DNA of 64,000 bases from Chrysomallon squamiferum (Eukaryota > Mollusca > Gastropoda > Neomphalida > Peltospiridae): assembly GCA_012295275.1 (NCBI GenBank), contig CM022675.1, forward strand, positions 15,840,689 through 15,904,688, read 5' to 3'. The notes beneath the pieces are model-generated. The model saw nothing but the letters and a program-made list of their open reading frames with translations, did no database searches and had not been told where the DNA came from. The translations under genes and the position numbers were made by a program. Each line of letters opens with the position of its first letter. Positions within the stretch are counted from its first letter, which is position 1. This document shows positions 11,936-25,349 of the stretch, one piece after another.

Positions 11936-12381
11936 ACCAGTATTCTATTTAAGTATAATGGAAAAATACATTGAACATAGTACAGTAATGCAGTATTACT
12001 TTTATAGTAAAAGTTTATCTGACATATGCTCTTAGCAAAAATTAAGATTTTTATTTTTTATTTTTTATTTACGATTTATTTGAAAGTATCGCTATTTACT
12101 TTTAAAAATGTATTCATTTTATTCAGTATGGTGAATATAGTAAATGATTTGCAGGACGTCTTGGCATATCAGACTAAAACGGTAATTAGATTTTGACATT
12201 TTATTGTTCTGCTCATCCCTCTCCGATTAGTAAAAGCACTTAAGACCAAGTTACGTAATAAATGAGTATCGTAACACATGTACAAATAAAAAATAAATAA
12301 AAAATAAATAAAACTTGGTGAAGTGAAGTTACTGCTATAAACTGAGCATCGCAAAGGAGGAAATCATTACGAACAAGCAAA

Positions 12382-12757
12382 ATGGCAGCACACGACAAAA
12401 TAAACATAAAAGTAAGATACGCTTTCAGTATAATTGGAATAACATTTGGTATACTAATTTTCCTTGTTTTTGGTTTCAACTATGAAAACTGGAATACGGC
12501 GATCTGGGGGTTGTTATCAGGTAAGCACGTCACATGCTAGATTTTTAAATTAAAAACGAATAAATTTGGTATATTTGCAGTCGCTTTAATTTAATGGTTA
12601 ACAGATGTCATTGTGAGATTGGTCACGTTCATAAAAATGTTCAATTAGATTTTATTGTCATTGTATTTAAAGTGTATTAAAATGAGAAACTGAAATGAAA
12701 ATATATTTTATCGAGGTAAGAATAAAAGTAAATTTGAATTCTTATTTTCGAAAGTTG

Positions 12758-12802
<45 letters not shown>

Positions 12803-12874
12803 AAAAAAAAAAAAATAAAAATAAATAAAAATAAAAAATAAATAAAAAGTACCAGCTAAGTAACTAAAAACTAA

Positions 12875-12908
<34 letters not shown>

Positions 12909-13621
12909 TAAATAAATAAATAAATAAATAAAGTTACAAATAGCTAACTTATTTTAATAAATTATGTGATGATAAACAATCAGTTATATTTATAACAAAC
13001 ATGTCTAGATGTTGGCATATTTGTATTTATTTATTTATTTGTTAATTATTATCATTATCAGAGGTCTCACCACGTACTGTAAGAGATGGCGGCCCCACCA
13101 TCACTTACGGCTTTCGATGAGTTAGCCCGCCATTTGTCAGCAACGGGAGCAATATCCGCCACCCGTTTATTTAGACTCGCTATCATGTCATTGTTTTACA
13201 CTTATGGGGTCAGCAGTTCACAGGTCTTGTCTCTAAACAAAATTGAAGTAATCCAATGCTACGACTGTCATATTTACAAAGAGACACAATCTGATTCCTC
13301 CGAAATTTGCAGCTACTCACGATGCTTGTTTAATGAAGGCTACTGTAGCAGGCACTGCATGGCTAAATTACTGCACATGAATTTCAGTGATCACTACAAA
13401 TTGTTCTGCATGCAACTGTATAATTATGTTATCCTAGATAAATAAACAACTTTTTAAAATATTGTCTTCATCCTTCAAAAAATGATATGTGCTCAGTCCA
13501 CACAATATAAAAATAATAATTATTAACAGCGCATCACCAATTCAACATCACATTCTCATAAATATTCATTATCACACTGTGTGACAAATTTTTACTTTCA
13601 GAGCAATGAAAATGATCTCAT

Positions 13622-13657
<36 letters not shown>

Positions 13658-14119
13658 TATATAATACATACAGACAGTTGCAAAACAATATGTGTGTGTG
13701 TGTGTTGTTTTGTATACATATATTCATGTAAAGAATATAATTCACAGAAAAACCAGACAAAACTCGCTGGTAACAGATACTTTGATTTTATTTAATTGCA
13801 AATAAAATAAACTTGTTAATAGTTAATGCATTTGATGAAATATTTATTGGAGTATTTTTGACAAACAAGTAATTTGAACATTGTTCAAAGTACTTGTACC
13901 CTGAACATTTTCAGTACCATCCCTTACCATCCCTTGCACCAGCTTTTTTTTAAAAACTTATAGCTGTGAACAGTTATCAGTGAAACAAAAATCCAATAAA
14001 TAGGGGGAGAAATAAACTTTAAAAAAAAATAAAAAATAAAAAATAAAATAAAGAAATCAAATCAAAATAAAAAGTACATGTCAATAAGCTTGTGTGCATA
14101 CACATACATATACACTCAT

Positions 14120-14166
<47 letters not shown>

Positions 14167-15173
14167 ATAATTTTACATAATATTATTTATATCAAATACT
14201 TTTATGTATGTATCTCATATTTTTCTGCATTTAGAGAATACATTCCTAATTTACAGAATTAAAATAATTATATTTTTACTTTATAAATTTTTTTAAATTA
14301 ATTATAATAACGTATATATAAACTCCAGATACATTAAATACTATACATTTTTTATATTTTTATTTCATTTTAGTTATTAATTTATTAATTTAATTTTGTT
14401 TTTTATTTTAGGTGTTGCTGCTGCCCTGACAATGTGTGTTCATGTTCAGTACACACAGGAAGTATGGCAGAGTTATCCACATCGACTTCGATTCTACATG
14501 CTCACTGGATGTTTTATACAGCTAGCTGGAGTCTGTGGTTTTGTTTCGTATCTCTCTGTTGCTATAGCTCAGCATCAATGTAAGAATATCTACAGATGTG
14601 TAGAAACCATAACTTTGTTTGCAATAGATTCTAACTGTAGAAAACATTATTTTGTTTGGGATATATTTTAAGTGTAGAACATATTATTTGATTTGAGATG
14701 ACTTAATAAATTAATAAATAAATTAATGATATAAAGCTTTGATTATATATAAAATCCTTGATTTTTATTATGCATTTTTTTCTAAATTAATTGTTTCCAA
14801 CATTTTATCATTTTTGTTTCTGTTTGTTATTATACTTATGTAAATGTATCTGTATACAGAAAAAAACCTACAGTGTTTTTGTATTGGGGCTAGTATTATC
14901 TGAAAAACGTTTTTTTACAGACTTTTATTTAAATACACACAGACACACAGACAAACACAAAGACATGTATTTAAGTGTACAGCTATACTTTCAGCTCTGA
15001 CAGCCTATGGAAATGGCTACTTTCTCACAGCAATCTGGTGTTTTATGACCTGGAAATGGGGATTTCTTTTATTTTACTTTTCCCGAGCTTACAGAAGAAT
15101 GTATCTTGACATCTACACAATTCTTCCACAGGACCCCAAGGATGAACCCAATCCATATGGAAGCCATTTTTAA
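12382..15173 (+). CDS. SLC48A1: HRG1/SLC48A1-family haem transporter (3 exons, complete)
   Basis: Coding exons are 12382-12520, 14412-14579 and 14995-15173 (486 nt, 161 aa plus stop); all junctions are GT-AG and phases close. HRG1 proteins are four-helix membrane proteins that move haem out of endosomes and lysosomes into the cytosol. Helix 1 is FSIIGITFGILIFLVFGF. Exon 2 gives VAAALTMCVHVQYTQEVW, aligning with LVTHVMYMQDYW of human HRG1 and placing the conserved helix-2 His at residue 57. AQHQSLT (about 99-105) matches the human HQSLT loop, and YFSRAYRR (130-137) occupies the place of the C-terminal FARKY/YAHRY haem motif. The tail has YLDI (139-142) and YTIL (143-146), which fit YxxPhi sorting signals. 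Length agrees with the family (human 146 aa). It is followed on the same strand by V-ATPase subunit a. No upstream coding exon was found. Confidence 0.93.
12760..12945. repeat. Simple-sequence block in HRG1 intron 1
   Basis: Consecutive ATA, poly-A, AAAT, poly-A, TA and AAAT tracts; no other content. Confidence 0.85.
13086..13445 (+). CDS. Intron-nested 119-aa ORF with MYND-like cysteine pattern
   Basis: An ATG-to-TAA frame of 119 codons lies wholly in intron 1 of the HRG1-like gene, same strand. It starts ATGGCGGCC (MAAPPSLTAFDELARHL) in an island less AT-rich than its surroundings. Its second half holds CYDC (from about residue 59), CSYSRC, YCSRHC and HYKLFC. The YCSR-C...H-K--C ending resembles MYND zinc fingers (C-x2-C...YCS-C...H-x3-C), but spacings are one to four residues longer than usual, so a metal site is uncertain. 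AATAAA overlaps the stop region (13439-13444). It could be a small nested gene, a retroposed fragment, an alternative exon or a decayed copy. No intron is needed to read it. Confidence 0.35.
   Translation: MAAPPSLTAFDELARHLSATGAISATRLFRLAIMSLFYTYGVSSSQVLSLNKIEVIQCYDCHIYKETQSDSSEICSYSRCLFNEGYCSRHCMAKLLHMNFSDHYKLFCMQLYNYVILDK
13446..14411. repeat. Rest of HRG1 intron 1 with CA/GT microsatellites
   Basis: CA tracts at about 13626-13652 and 14121-14164, a GT tract near 13691-13705 and A-rich simple sequence near 14020-14075. No coding signal. Confidence 0.7.
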
Positions 15174-17462
15174 AATACATATTTTAGAGATCAGCAACTA
15201 CAACAACAACAACAACAACAGAAAACTAAGGACTTTTTTATGCCTCATTTTAAAGCTGCAATTTGTTAAGAAAATGTTTTGCATTTATTCTTTTGTATTA
15301 TAGCAGTCGTAATTTTAAACATACATTCAGCTTTTTTTTCCTGAGATATTGCTTTCTGTCGCTTTTTATAATATATATGCAATGTAGATTTTTCAAATTC
15401 ATATATACATAAATAAATAAATGAATAATGATAATATAATAAATAATAATTTAAAAAAAAAGAAGAATGTAGACTTAATTTTTTTAATTGTTTATGTTAA
15501 TTTTATTTTATATAAAAAATTAGATAACTGGATTACAGAGGGCAGACTCTATAAACATTTTAAACACTGACCCACCTAAACGCTTTCAGTATTTTAAAAT
15601 TTTACATTTTACATTTATGAGTTTAGAATTTGAGAAACAATATACTTCTATATGTATACTGAGATTTATGTATTTATTAAAAAGATACAGTTTAAAAAAA
15701 TAATAAGAATGCTGTGATTTTCTTTTAGTCTTTGAAGTGGACTGACTTAGTGTCTTCAGTTTTTGTGTTTTAATTTCATTTATTTGTTTACATTTTATAA
15801 TGTTATTATTTTGAATAACTTTTATGAGTTCACTCACTCTGCAAGTCATAATTTAATAAGTATTATTGTTTTTTTCATATTTTCAGTGTTTTAAAACTTG
15901 TTTTTCTTTTTTAAAAAGTTCACTGTTATTTAAATTTGTTTTGCTCATCTTAAGCTTGGTTAGTAGTTTTTATTAATATATCTTTTAACATATTCAAGTT
16001 TCTAATGGTAAATAAAGTTTAGTCTTAAAAAGACATTAAGCTTAATAACAAAAATATAAATTAAAATAAATACATATAACAACAAAATAATACAATAACA
16101 TTAATAACTTAATAATTTAATTTTTTTATATTTTAAATAACAGTGATGAGAAAATAACATTTTGCATTTATATATATATATATAGACACACACATACACA
16201 TGTGAATGTCTGTATGTATATCTCTCTATCTATGTGTGTATATATATATATATCAGTGTTGAACTGTACAAAACCTTTGCATAATTTTAGACCAAAAATA
16301 AAAATTATGTGATGTGCTTTTTGTTTATATATATACTTACTTTATTAACCTTTTTTTAACTATCCACATTTATTAAATAAATATTTGTTATTACTTGTTT
16401 TAGTTGAGTGTGACATGGATGCATGTGATGATCAACACTTTGTTCTTGTTGTAGATTAACATGTTTTTGGTGTTGATTACTATTTCATATTTGAAACAGA
16501 AAATAATACCCGTCCAGACTTGATTGTAAAAACTTGTGTTATCTGTTTACATAATTTATTATGTAATGTTTATTGTTAATATTTTTTAAAGAACTTTTGA
16601 GCCTTCTGAGCAAAGTTTTTTCCTTTAGTAATTTGTTTGCTCACTGGTAAAACTTCTCAGTGAACATTAGCATTCAATTCTTGTAGAGCCATATTATTTG
16701 AAAACTTTGTCAGTTGAACAAAGTTTTTCACCATCAACTGATTCCTCTCTAATGACACTTGTTTTTTTGCCTTGACCTTCGCTATTGCCTATTTCATTGG
16801 TGCCATTTTCTCTTGATCTTTCTAGCTACTACAGTTTCTGTCTTTTGAAATATCTGCAAATATTTCTAAAATTTTTATATGTCTCTAAGATTATATGTCT
16901 CTGTGTATAAGTTTCTGAAAACTGTTGAAAAAAATCTACTTACCTTACTTGAGGGTCATGTAATTCTTTTATAAGGCTTTTGATCCAGATTTGGTGTTTG
17001 TCATACAATAGTGTTTGTAATTAATTACAGTTTTATTACTGTGTGATTTCAGTATCTTTACATGAAATTTAACCATCATTTGGGGGGTGGCAGGGTTAAC
17101 TTGTAAAACCCACAATTTCAGCAGAACTGTTATTCTGAGAAATATAATACAAACTGTAAACACACATAACATTAAAACTTTTACACAAAAATGATTATAT
17201 TTTAAGTTTACAAATGTTAGGTATGAATTAATATTGGAAAAAGCATTTTAATTTTATGTGAAATATATATATTGAATTTTAGATTAAATTTATTTTCAAA
17301 CATTACTTTAATGGTACATACCAATGGCTAAATACAATTTGAATAACTGCCAGTTTAATTTGATTTTAATAACTAGTGTTTGCTAATAATAAAAGATAAT
17401 GATAATGATAAAAGACTAAGAAAGCACAATTTAAAAAAATGTTTAATAGTTTAGAAAGAAAT

Positions 17463-17495
<33 letters not shown>

Positions 17496-19140
17496 AAGCG
17501 ATTTTTGGTCTGTTTATAGAAAATCATGTTAAAAGTGAAAATATTTCAGTTGTTAAGCTTAAATATTATTTTAATTATTAACAAAGACTGGTCATAAACT
17601 TTAGTGAATATATATATATATATAAAAGATGAAAGTATTCCAAAAATATTTAGCTATTTGTTTGTACCATTAAAGTCCCTTTAATGTTTATATTTTATGA
17701 TATCCAGAGATTGCATTTAAATTTTATATTTGTTCAGTTTACAGGCACACTGTTGAAAGATGCATTTAAATTAGATTGAGTATTAGTTGTAAAATATTAA
17801 ACAGAAACATAATAGTGATTATTGGTTGACTACAGCATTGTTTGATGTCTTCAAGTTATATGATCAGCATTATTAAAATTTATTTGTTTTTGTTTAATTT
17901 ACTTTATTTCTCTATCTCTCTGTTTGAGTGTGTGTGTCAGATAAAATTGTGTTTTTATAATAATATGTTATAATTATTCATACATAAATTTATTAGTTGT
18001 AAGGTAATCTGGTCCATTGTCTAATATTACAAGAATTTTCTTTGAAACTAAAAACAATTAAAATTAAAATAAGAAATTAAAATAAGAAAAATTAAATATG
18101 TAAAACTGTTGTAATTTTCATTAATGTAATAGTTTTCCAAATTTCCAAATTTATGCCAAAATTTGATTGTACTGTCAATAAATGTCAACAAAATAATTTT
18201 TAAATTAAATAAGATTTATAAATTCCTTAATAATAATTTGTAAAATGATCACTGGCATTTCAGATTTATAAACTAATATGTTGAACTAACTGCTTTTTAT
18301 TAATATAACATTTGTAAAATATAAAGATATATAAATATATATTTTTTAAATATAATTTTATTATTATACAGTACATTCCAAATCAGGTCAGATATATTTT
18401 AATTGATGATGTTATTAGAGAAAATAATAATGTTTTTTTTATCATATATTTTTAAAATAAAGTAAGGAGTAAAATAAACTGTACATAGCTCTATGTATAA
18501 CCAAAGTAAGTTAGATTTGTTATTTGTAAGTGTTTTACTGGTACACACACATATATATATTACATGTTATCATGAATTTCATAGTCAATTTATTTCATTT
18601 AATAATTATTTATATTTATTGTTTTGTTCTTGATTAATAAGGCATTTATTTTATGCAGCAGTATATGCTTATACTGTCATGTTAAACATATATTAACCTG
18701 TGTTATACTTTGAAATAAACTGTGTAAATATTCACTGTTCTGTTTTGTTTAATTTTAATGCATCATTATAAAAGATACCCAATTATACAAGATACACCAT
18801 GATACTGACCCTTTTTGCATTACTTTTTGAAAAATGATATAAAATGACACAAAATAAAACATGATACTGACTTCTTTAATTGTGTCCTTTTCCAAAATAA
18901 GATATTGTAAATGCAGTATGCATGTCATTGAATGTATTTTACTGGATGTGAGAAGGTAAAATCCATAGGTACACTGAACTAATATTAAAGATTGAAGCAG
19001 CAGTAGATGTGTTTCTTGTTGACACTGTTCAAACAGGAGAATGATAAACGGCAAAACTGAAATATTTTGAAATTGAGAAAGTTTCAGGCAAATCTTGTAT
19101 CTGTCAGGTGCAGCTATTCTTTTTCACCAACTTTCACATA
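15174..19140 (+). other. HRG1 3' UTR followed by AT-rich intergenic DNA
   Basis: The transporter stop codon is followed by very AT-rich sequence with several possible poly(A) signals. AATAAA near 16012 and the TGAAATAAACTG context near 18712, which is followed by a GT/T-rich stretch, are the most plausible. Which one is used cannot be decided from sequence. Small TA, CA and AAAT tracts occur (16170-16250, 17466-17497). No other gene is seen. Confidence 0.5.
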
Positions 19141-19149
19141 CTGTATTTA

Positions 19150-19640
19150 GAAAAGACCTATATCTGTATCAAAAACATGATATATTCCTTTTACAAATAA
19201 TCTTTGTTTCAAAAAAAGTATCCCCTTAACAAAAACATAAAGTATCTCCTTCACAAAACAATACATCAGTCACATTTACAAATTTCATTTTCCCTTTGCA
19301 AAACCTTGAATATTCCTTTTACAAAACAAAATATACCCTTTTTATAAAACAATATATCTTATTATCAAATCTCATATTTCCCCTTTACCAAATGATATAC
19401 TGTCTTTACAGAACTTAATGAATTCCTTTTATCTAACATTAACTCCTTTTCAAGATATACCAATTACAAAATATCACATATGCCCTTTTCTAAAACAATA
19501 TATCCCATTTACCAAATATGGTATTTTTTTGTGTGTTTTGGCACTATTTCATATACCTTTGCAAAATACAGAATAATACTTTATATCTCCCTTTTTACCA
19601 AAATAGTACATACCTTTGCAAAACTTGATACACTTTCAAC
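19150..19640. repeat. Degenerate tandem repeat, unit ~25-30 bp
   Basis: About fifteen diverged repeats of a CCCTTTTACAAAACAATATA-like unit follow one another. Individual units differ by several bases and in length, so the array is old. It lies between the HRG1-like gene and the V-ATPase gene. Confidence 0.65.
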
Positions 19641-20199
19641 TCACATTTCTTATAAAGCAACATCCTAAATAACCAACAGAGGATGAAATAATTACATCAG
19701 TTAGGTTTACCATTTATACAAACGTTATTTTGTTATTATTTTTACCAGTTTGTTTTTTCACGAGCAACACACGCTCACACAAAATAAAAATAAAAAAAAG
19801 TTAAAATTTAAAATAATAATAAAATTAAAAAAATAATAATAAAAAAGTTTAAAAAAAAAAATAGTAATGATTTTTCCACTAAAACAAATTATACACATAG
19901 ACAAAAATATTCTGTACATTACGCACTGGCACTGATATAAATATATGTTTTTGTTTAGTTGAAGTTTCTTCGATAATTTTTTATATATTTTTTTATATTT
20001 TAATATTTGACATAGAGAAACTGTTAAAATAACAACAATGAAATAATAATAATAATAAATGTCACCCATGGACTGAACAATATTTATTTATTTGTTTGTT
20101 TGTTTGCTTGTTTTTAATAATTTAAAGTCGACACAAGTTGTCTAGTAATTACTATAATTCTAGTAATCTCCCTTACCTTGTTCTCTCATTTCAATATGA

Positions 20200-20510
20200 A
20201 CATCAGTCACCTGACACCTCACGTATCATTTTGCGGCGTTAATGACTGTTTTTGATGTAAATAGAATTTCGGTGGAAATAACATTGGCATTAGAATAAAA
20301 TAAGGTTTGTTATAAGTAATGCTTGATTAGTATAAGATGTCTGGAAGACGTATTATATAAGGAAATGGTGTACTTTCTTCTAATTCTTTTATTTCGCCTG
20401 ATTTGTCAAAAATATTCATAATTTATGCTTGTCACAAAATTGATCAATTCAGGATAGCCAGATGGTTATGTATTAACATTTGTCTGATTTTTTCTGCAAA
20501 TGGTAAGTAT
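20200..20510 (+). promoter_or_regulatory. Candidate promoter and 5' non-coding exon of the V-ATPase gene
   Basis: The coding start of the V-ATPase gene is preceded by a 3' splice site (GATTCCAG, ending 22522), so a 5' UTR exon must lie upstream. This interval is the most plausible place: it is less AT-rich, has GTCACCTGAC (20206-20215, one mismatch from the TFEB CLEAR motif), TTTGCGGCG, and a good donor (CAAATG followed by GTAAGT at about 20501). The start site and exon limits are inferred. Confidence 0.35.
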
Positions 20511-22072
20511 ATATATATTTTTGGTAAGTTTTAAGTTTAAACTTTATTCCGCATCAATCTTAGATGATCGCTGATCTTCAAGGCATTTAGTATTTACTAA
20601 TTTTTCCCGATTTGGATAAATTTGCTGATTGATTACCGGTGTTGGAGTAAGCTTCTAAATCAAATTTATTTTCCTTATGGTACGGATTTACTTACATAAT
20701 ACACAGCGTCACCCAGAACAAAAGAATACATCTAATTAACTGTAACAACAGTATTTTATTTAAGTACTTGTAAATTTTAATGAATTGATTAAATATTAAA
20801 TTATTAACTGAATAGGTTTGGTATGTATTGATAGATGTTGTTGAGTATAAATTATAATATGCATAATTATGATAATATAAATTGAATATTTTTTTCTTTT
20901 CTAATGCTTGTTCTTTTTATTTAGTTTCAGCTTATTTTTTTTATTTTTTTATTTTTTTAAAATAAGTAAATAAAAGAATATTAACTGTAAATAAAAATTA
21001 TCCACAGTTCTCAGTTTCAGAATCTAAGATTACCAGAGATACTTTATTAACATGCACCCTTGGTGGTGACTTCTAAGCCTCTTATACATCTTAACCTTAT
21101 TATTTTTATTCTCTTGTATATCATCAAGTTATTATTTCATTATGTTATACATCTTCAAGTTGTGATTATTAGTTGTGATTTTTTTATTTATTTATTTATT
21201 TAAGAACTTATACATACTGGAAATATATTTTAAAATTTTTTGTTTAAATTTATATATTTTTTTAATTATTTTATATATTATTTTATATAAACCGGAAGTA
21301 TATCAAGTATGTGTAGCAAAATTGAGTGGAGTGTAAATATTTAAAAACAATGTGTTGAGACCTTTATCTAACTTATCAGGATACAATATTGTAAGTCAAT
21401 ATTTAGATGAGCAATATTATGTTTATGCATAATAATAAATAATAATAATAATCATCATCATCATAAAATAAACAAAATAAACTAAAGAGTCAATAATTTG
21501 TTTACACTGTCAGCTGTGGTTAGATAAATCAGTAATAATATTAATTTTATAAGGTGTATCTTATCAGGGGAAGAAACATAAATTATTTTACACTTGAGAT
21601 TTTATCTTTCAAGAATTATTTATGTGAACTGATCTTTTAATGTTCAAAGAGAACATGTTTAAGTAGTGTCATGTTCAGTTGTATATATGTCACATAAATA
21701 ATGAAAATATTTTATTAGCCTTTTATATCTAAATTATAATTATGACTAATAAAATGTTCTGTTTGTTATTTTGAACGTTTTCATCGTGGAAGGATATTGC
21801 TTTTCCAAGTCTCTATTCTGATGTTGTTATTGCTTTTTTTAATTTGGTCATATATTTAATCAGGTAATTTTTTACTTTAAATTAATGTTTTTAAGTTTTT
21901 TATTTTTAATTAAACAATTAAAAAAAAAAAAAAAAAAACTGAACCAAAAAACCCACAGGAACAATGTTTATTGTTTCATTATAATTTATCTTTTTTTAAT
22001 AACAAGGTTTATTGGTTCACAAATGTTAGGTTAGGTGCATTCAGTAATAATCAAAATAATAATATAGTAGTA

Positions 22073-22103
<31 letters not shown>

Positions 22104-22546
22104 CTTTTAACATTATTTTCAATTCAAGTTTAGACCAGCTAGAGGGATTTTGTTTTGTAACATTTTTATTCTGGTTTTTGTTAATTTAGAGAAAAGTGTG
22201 GAAGTCTGGTTTATATGTTCACTCGTAATTTGATCTGTGCAGGAAGCAAAAATAAATTTGCTTTCTCTACCAGCATATTTTAATTTTTTTTTATTTAACT
22301 TGGATTTTCTGCATGATAGTGTATGCAGCTATTTATGTTTCTTTATATATTTTATATTTTCCTGATCAGTAAAAAACTGCATTAGTTTCAGTTTATCATT
22401 TGTGAAACCTGTTATTTAGTTTTGATTGTTTTTAAGGATATACTGATATTCATTGACTTTATTTATTGTTTTGTTTTTGTAAATTATTTTATATACGTGT
22501 TTATAATTTTGTTTGATTCCAGGAACTGACTGTCTAGAAGACAAAC
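20511..22546. other. Probable 5' UTR intron of the V-ATPase gene
   Basis: AT-rich sequence with T-rich and ATA/CAT simple repeats (21431-21466) and a poly-T tract (22082-22103). It ends with the 3' splice site TTTGATTCCAG just before the short 5' UTR (22523-22546) and the ATG. Confidence 0.5.
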
Positions 22547-25286
22547 ATGGGGTCTATGTTGCGGAGTGAGGAAATGACCTTGTGTCAACTTTTCCTCCAG
22601 TCAGAAGCTGCGTATGCGTGCGTGTCGGAACTCGGAGAACTTGGACTGGTTCAGTTCAGAGATGTGAGTACACTCCAAGATCAGTAGAGAATCCACGAGT
22701 AACTCAAACATTCAGCACCACGTAGCTTCTGTTTAATTGTTACACTACAGATAAATTAGTAATACATTTTTCAGCATTTCTACGATCTTCACAGGATGAT
22801 AAAAATGTTAAGCAACTCATTTAAATTTTCTGTAATCATAAATCATTTCTTATCTTTTCTAATACTATTTGTTTTCCTCCAAATATTTTGGGTTTTGTGA
22901 CTCATATTTGAGTCATACATTTATGTTTTGTTAATAACATACAGACAGAATAGTATTATTAGAACAATATTCATTTCATGAAGTTTATTGTAATGTGTAA
23001 CTGGCACCATTGAAAAAATGAACATTAATTCCATAAATAAAACAATAAAATTCTGATATAAAAATGTCAATTAACTACTTTTATGTATATCATGTTTTCT
23101 GTTTACTGAATAACAAGAAACCACTGTGTTCTATTTTATTTTATTCTATAATATTTTTGTTATTTTATATTTTTTTTACTCCATTTTATTTTATTTTATT
23201 TTATTTTATTTTATTATTATTTTTTAATTATTATTATTTTTTTTTTGATTTATTTATTAATTTATTATATTATTTTTTTAAATTATTTTTATTTTTTTTT
23301 ATTTAATTTATTTAATTAATTTATTATATTATTTTTTAAAATTATTTTTAATTTTACTTAGTTTTTGTTTTCCAGTTAAACCCTGATGTAAATGCATTCC
23401 AGAGGAAATTTGTAAATGAAATTCGACGATGTGAAGAAATGGAAAGAAAACTTAGTAAATACTTTTAAACTAGTTACACTTTTAACTTGAAGTTTTATCA
23501 TCATACTCCAGTTCTCTGTCTGTAACAATAACAACATGCTCATCATATCAATCTTACATATTGTCTGAAGACATATTTAAATGGGAATGTTTGTTGCAAA
23601 GTTATGATGCTGAAAAAAATGTACTGTAGCTTTAACAAAAGATTAACACTTAGAGCAGCCTGGTTCAATTCCAGGTGATTAGTTTAATCTACTCAGCAAA
23701 TGTTTTTTAAAAGAATTTTATGATATAAAAATGTCCCCAAACAAAAAACAACAAAACAAAACTAAACAAATATATTATTATTGTTGCTGTTGTTATTGTT
23801 ATTATTTCACTCAACAAATGCAAATTTTGATAAAATGATAAATGATTTATCTGCTGTTGACAGGGTTTTTGGAAAAGGAGATAAAAAAGGATGGTATTCC
23901 AATGCTGGACACAGGTGACAACCCTGATGCTCCTGCCCCTAGGGAAATGATTGATCTAGAGGTGAGTTTTAGAGTGAAAAATAGCGAGAATATATAATAC
24001 AATGAATATTTTAAATATCTAACACACCACTACTTATTTCTAATTTTAGTATTATCCAAAGTTTGAATTTATTTTCCAGATAAATTGCAATTAATTATTA
24101 GTTGATAATGTATGATTGTCAAGGACAAATCATGTTAGAAAACAATATTTTATAATTTAGTAAAGGCTTGAAGTCACTTTGTTATAAATTGTAAATGTTA
24201 AAATAAATTTTTAGATTATATAGCTTTTCCTCCATCTGTGTAATAAAATAATGTTTTTATGTATAAAAACAATTATATATAAAAAAAAAAAAAATGTTTT
24301 GAAATCCAGAATTTTTGGATATGCAGAAAATCCTTTATGCATGTTCATTTCCTTATTTTCAAAAAAAATCAATATCTCGTTGAATATTGTGATTTTATTT
24401 GGTTTGTTATGACCATGTTAAACAGATGTTCTACACATTCTGTTGAAGTTTTAAACACTTCTATAAAATGGTTTTGTAGGCTACGTTTGAAAAACTTGAA
24501 AACGAGATGAAGGAGGTGAATGCTAACTCTGAAGCCTTGAAGAAAAACTTTCTGGAGCTCACAGAGCTGAAGCACATTTTGCGAAAAACTCAGACATTTT
24601 TTGACGAGGTTTGTGTTTACAGTTTTTTCCTTGTTTGTGATGCAGTCTGAGGATGAAACTTGATCAAAGATTTTGATCTCAGCATCAAACCACTAAACAC
24701 AACAACAACAAAAAAAAATCCCCTCAAAACCAAACAAAATTTGGATCACTTTTGCAAATGCTTAATTTTCATAATTAAGTGTATTTAGTCTTGACTTTTA
24801 GAAACTTTACAGTTCCTCCTTATTTAGTAAAACATTCAGTTTATTATTATAATCAGGTTTTTTTTTAAAGATAAATTCCAGTTTTATGTATATTATTATG
24901 TTTTGAAGACTGATACATTATCAGAACTGAAATATCTTTTCTCCACTTATATTTACAATAATAATAATAATAATAATAATAAAATAGTAGTTAAGCTAGG
25001 TTTCTTTTTCCCTCAGATTGCATCACATTTATTAACTGAAATTTCTTAAAATTTCTTCTAAGTTATTTCTTATAAATATTTCTTATTATATAAAATATGT
25101 TTCTTCTTATCTCCAGTAGCAATGTTTAAAACTGTTGTTTATTTTAAAATAAGGCAGCTGGTATTTTTTAGAATGTATTTTATCTTTGTAACATGTGGTG
25201 GAATTATTTTAATTCTCATGTGTCTATTCTTGTCAGAACCAGTATTTTTTGTTATCTTTTATTATATTCAGAATTTATTATTTTTA

Positions 25287-25349
<63 letters not shown>

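Noticed and set aside
23659-23675. Possible tRNA gene
   Set aside because: Only a T-arm-like hairpin is present; no acceptor stem, D-arm or anticodon arm can be paired.
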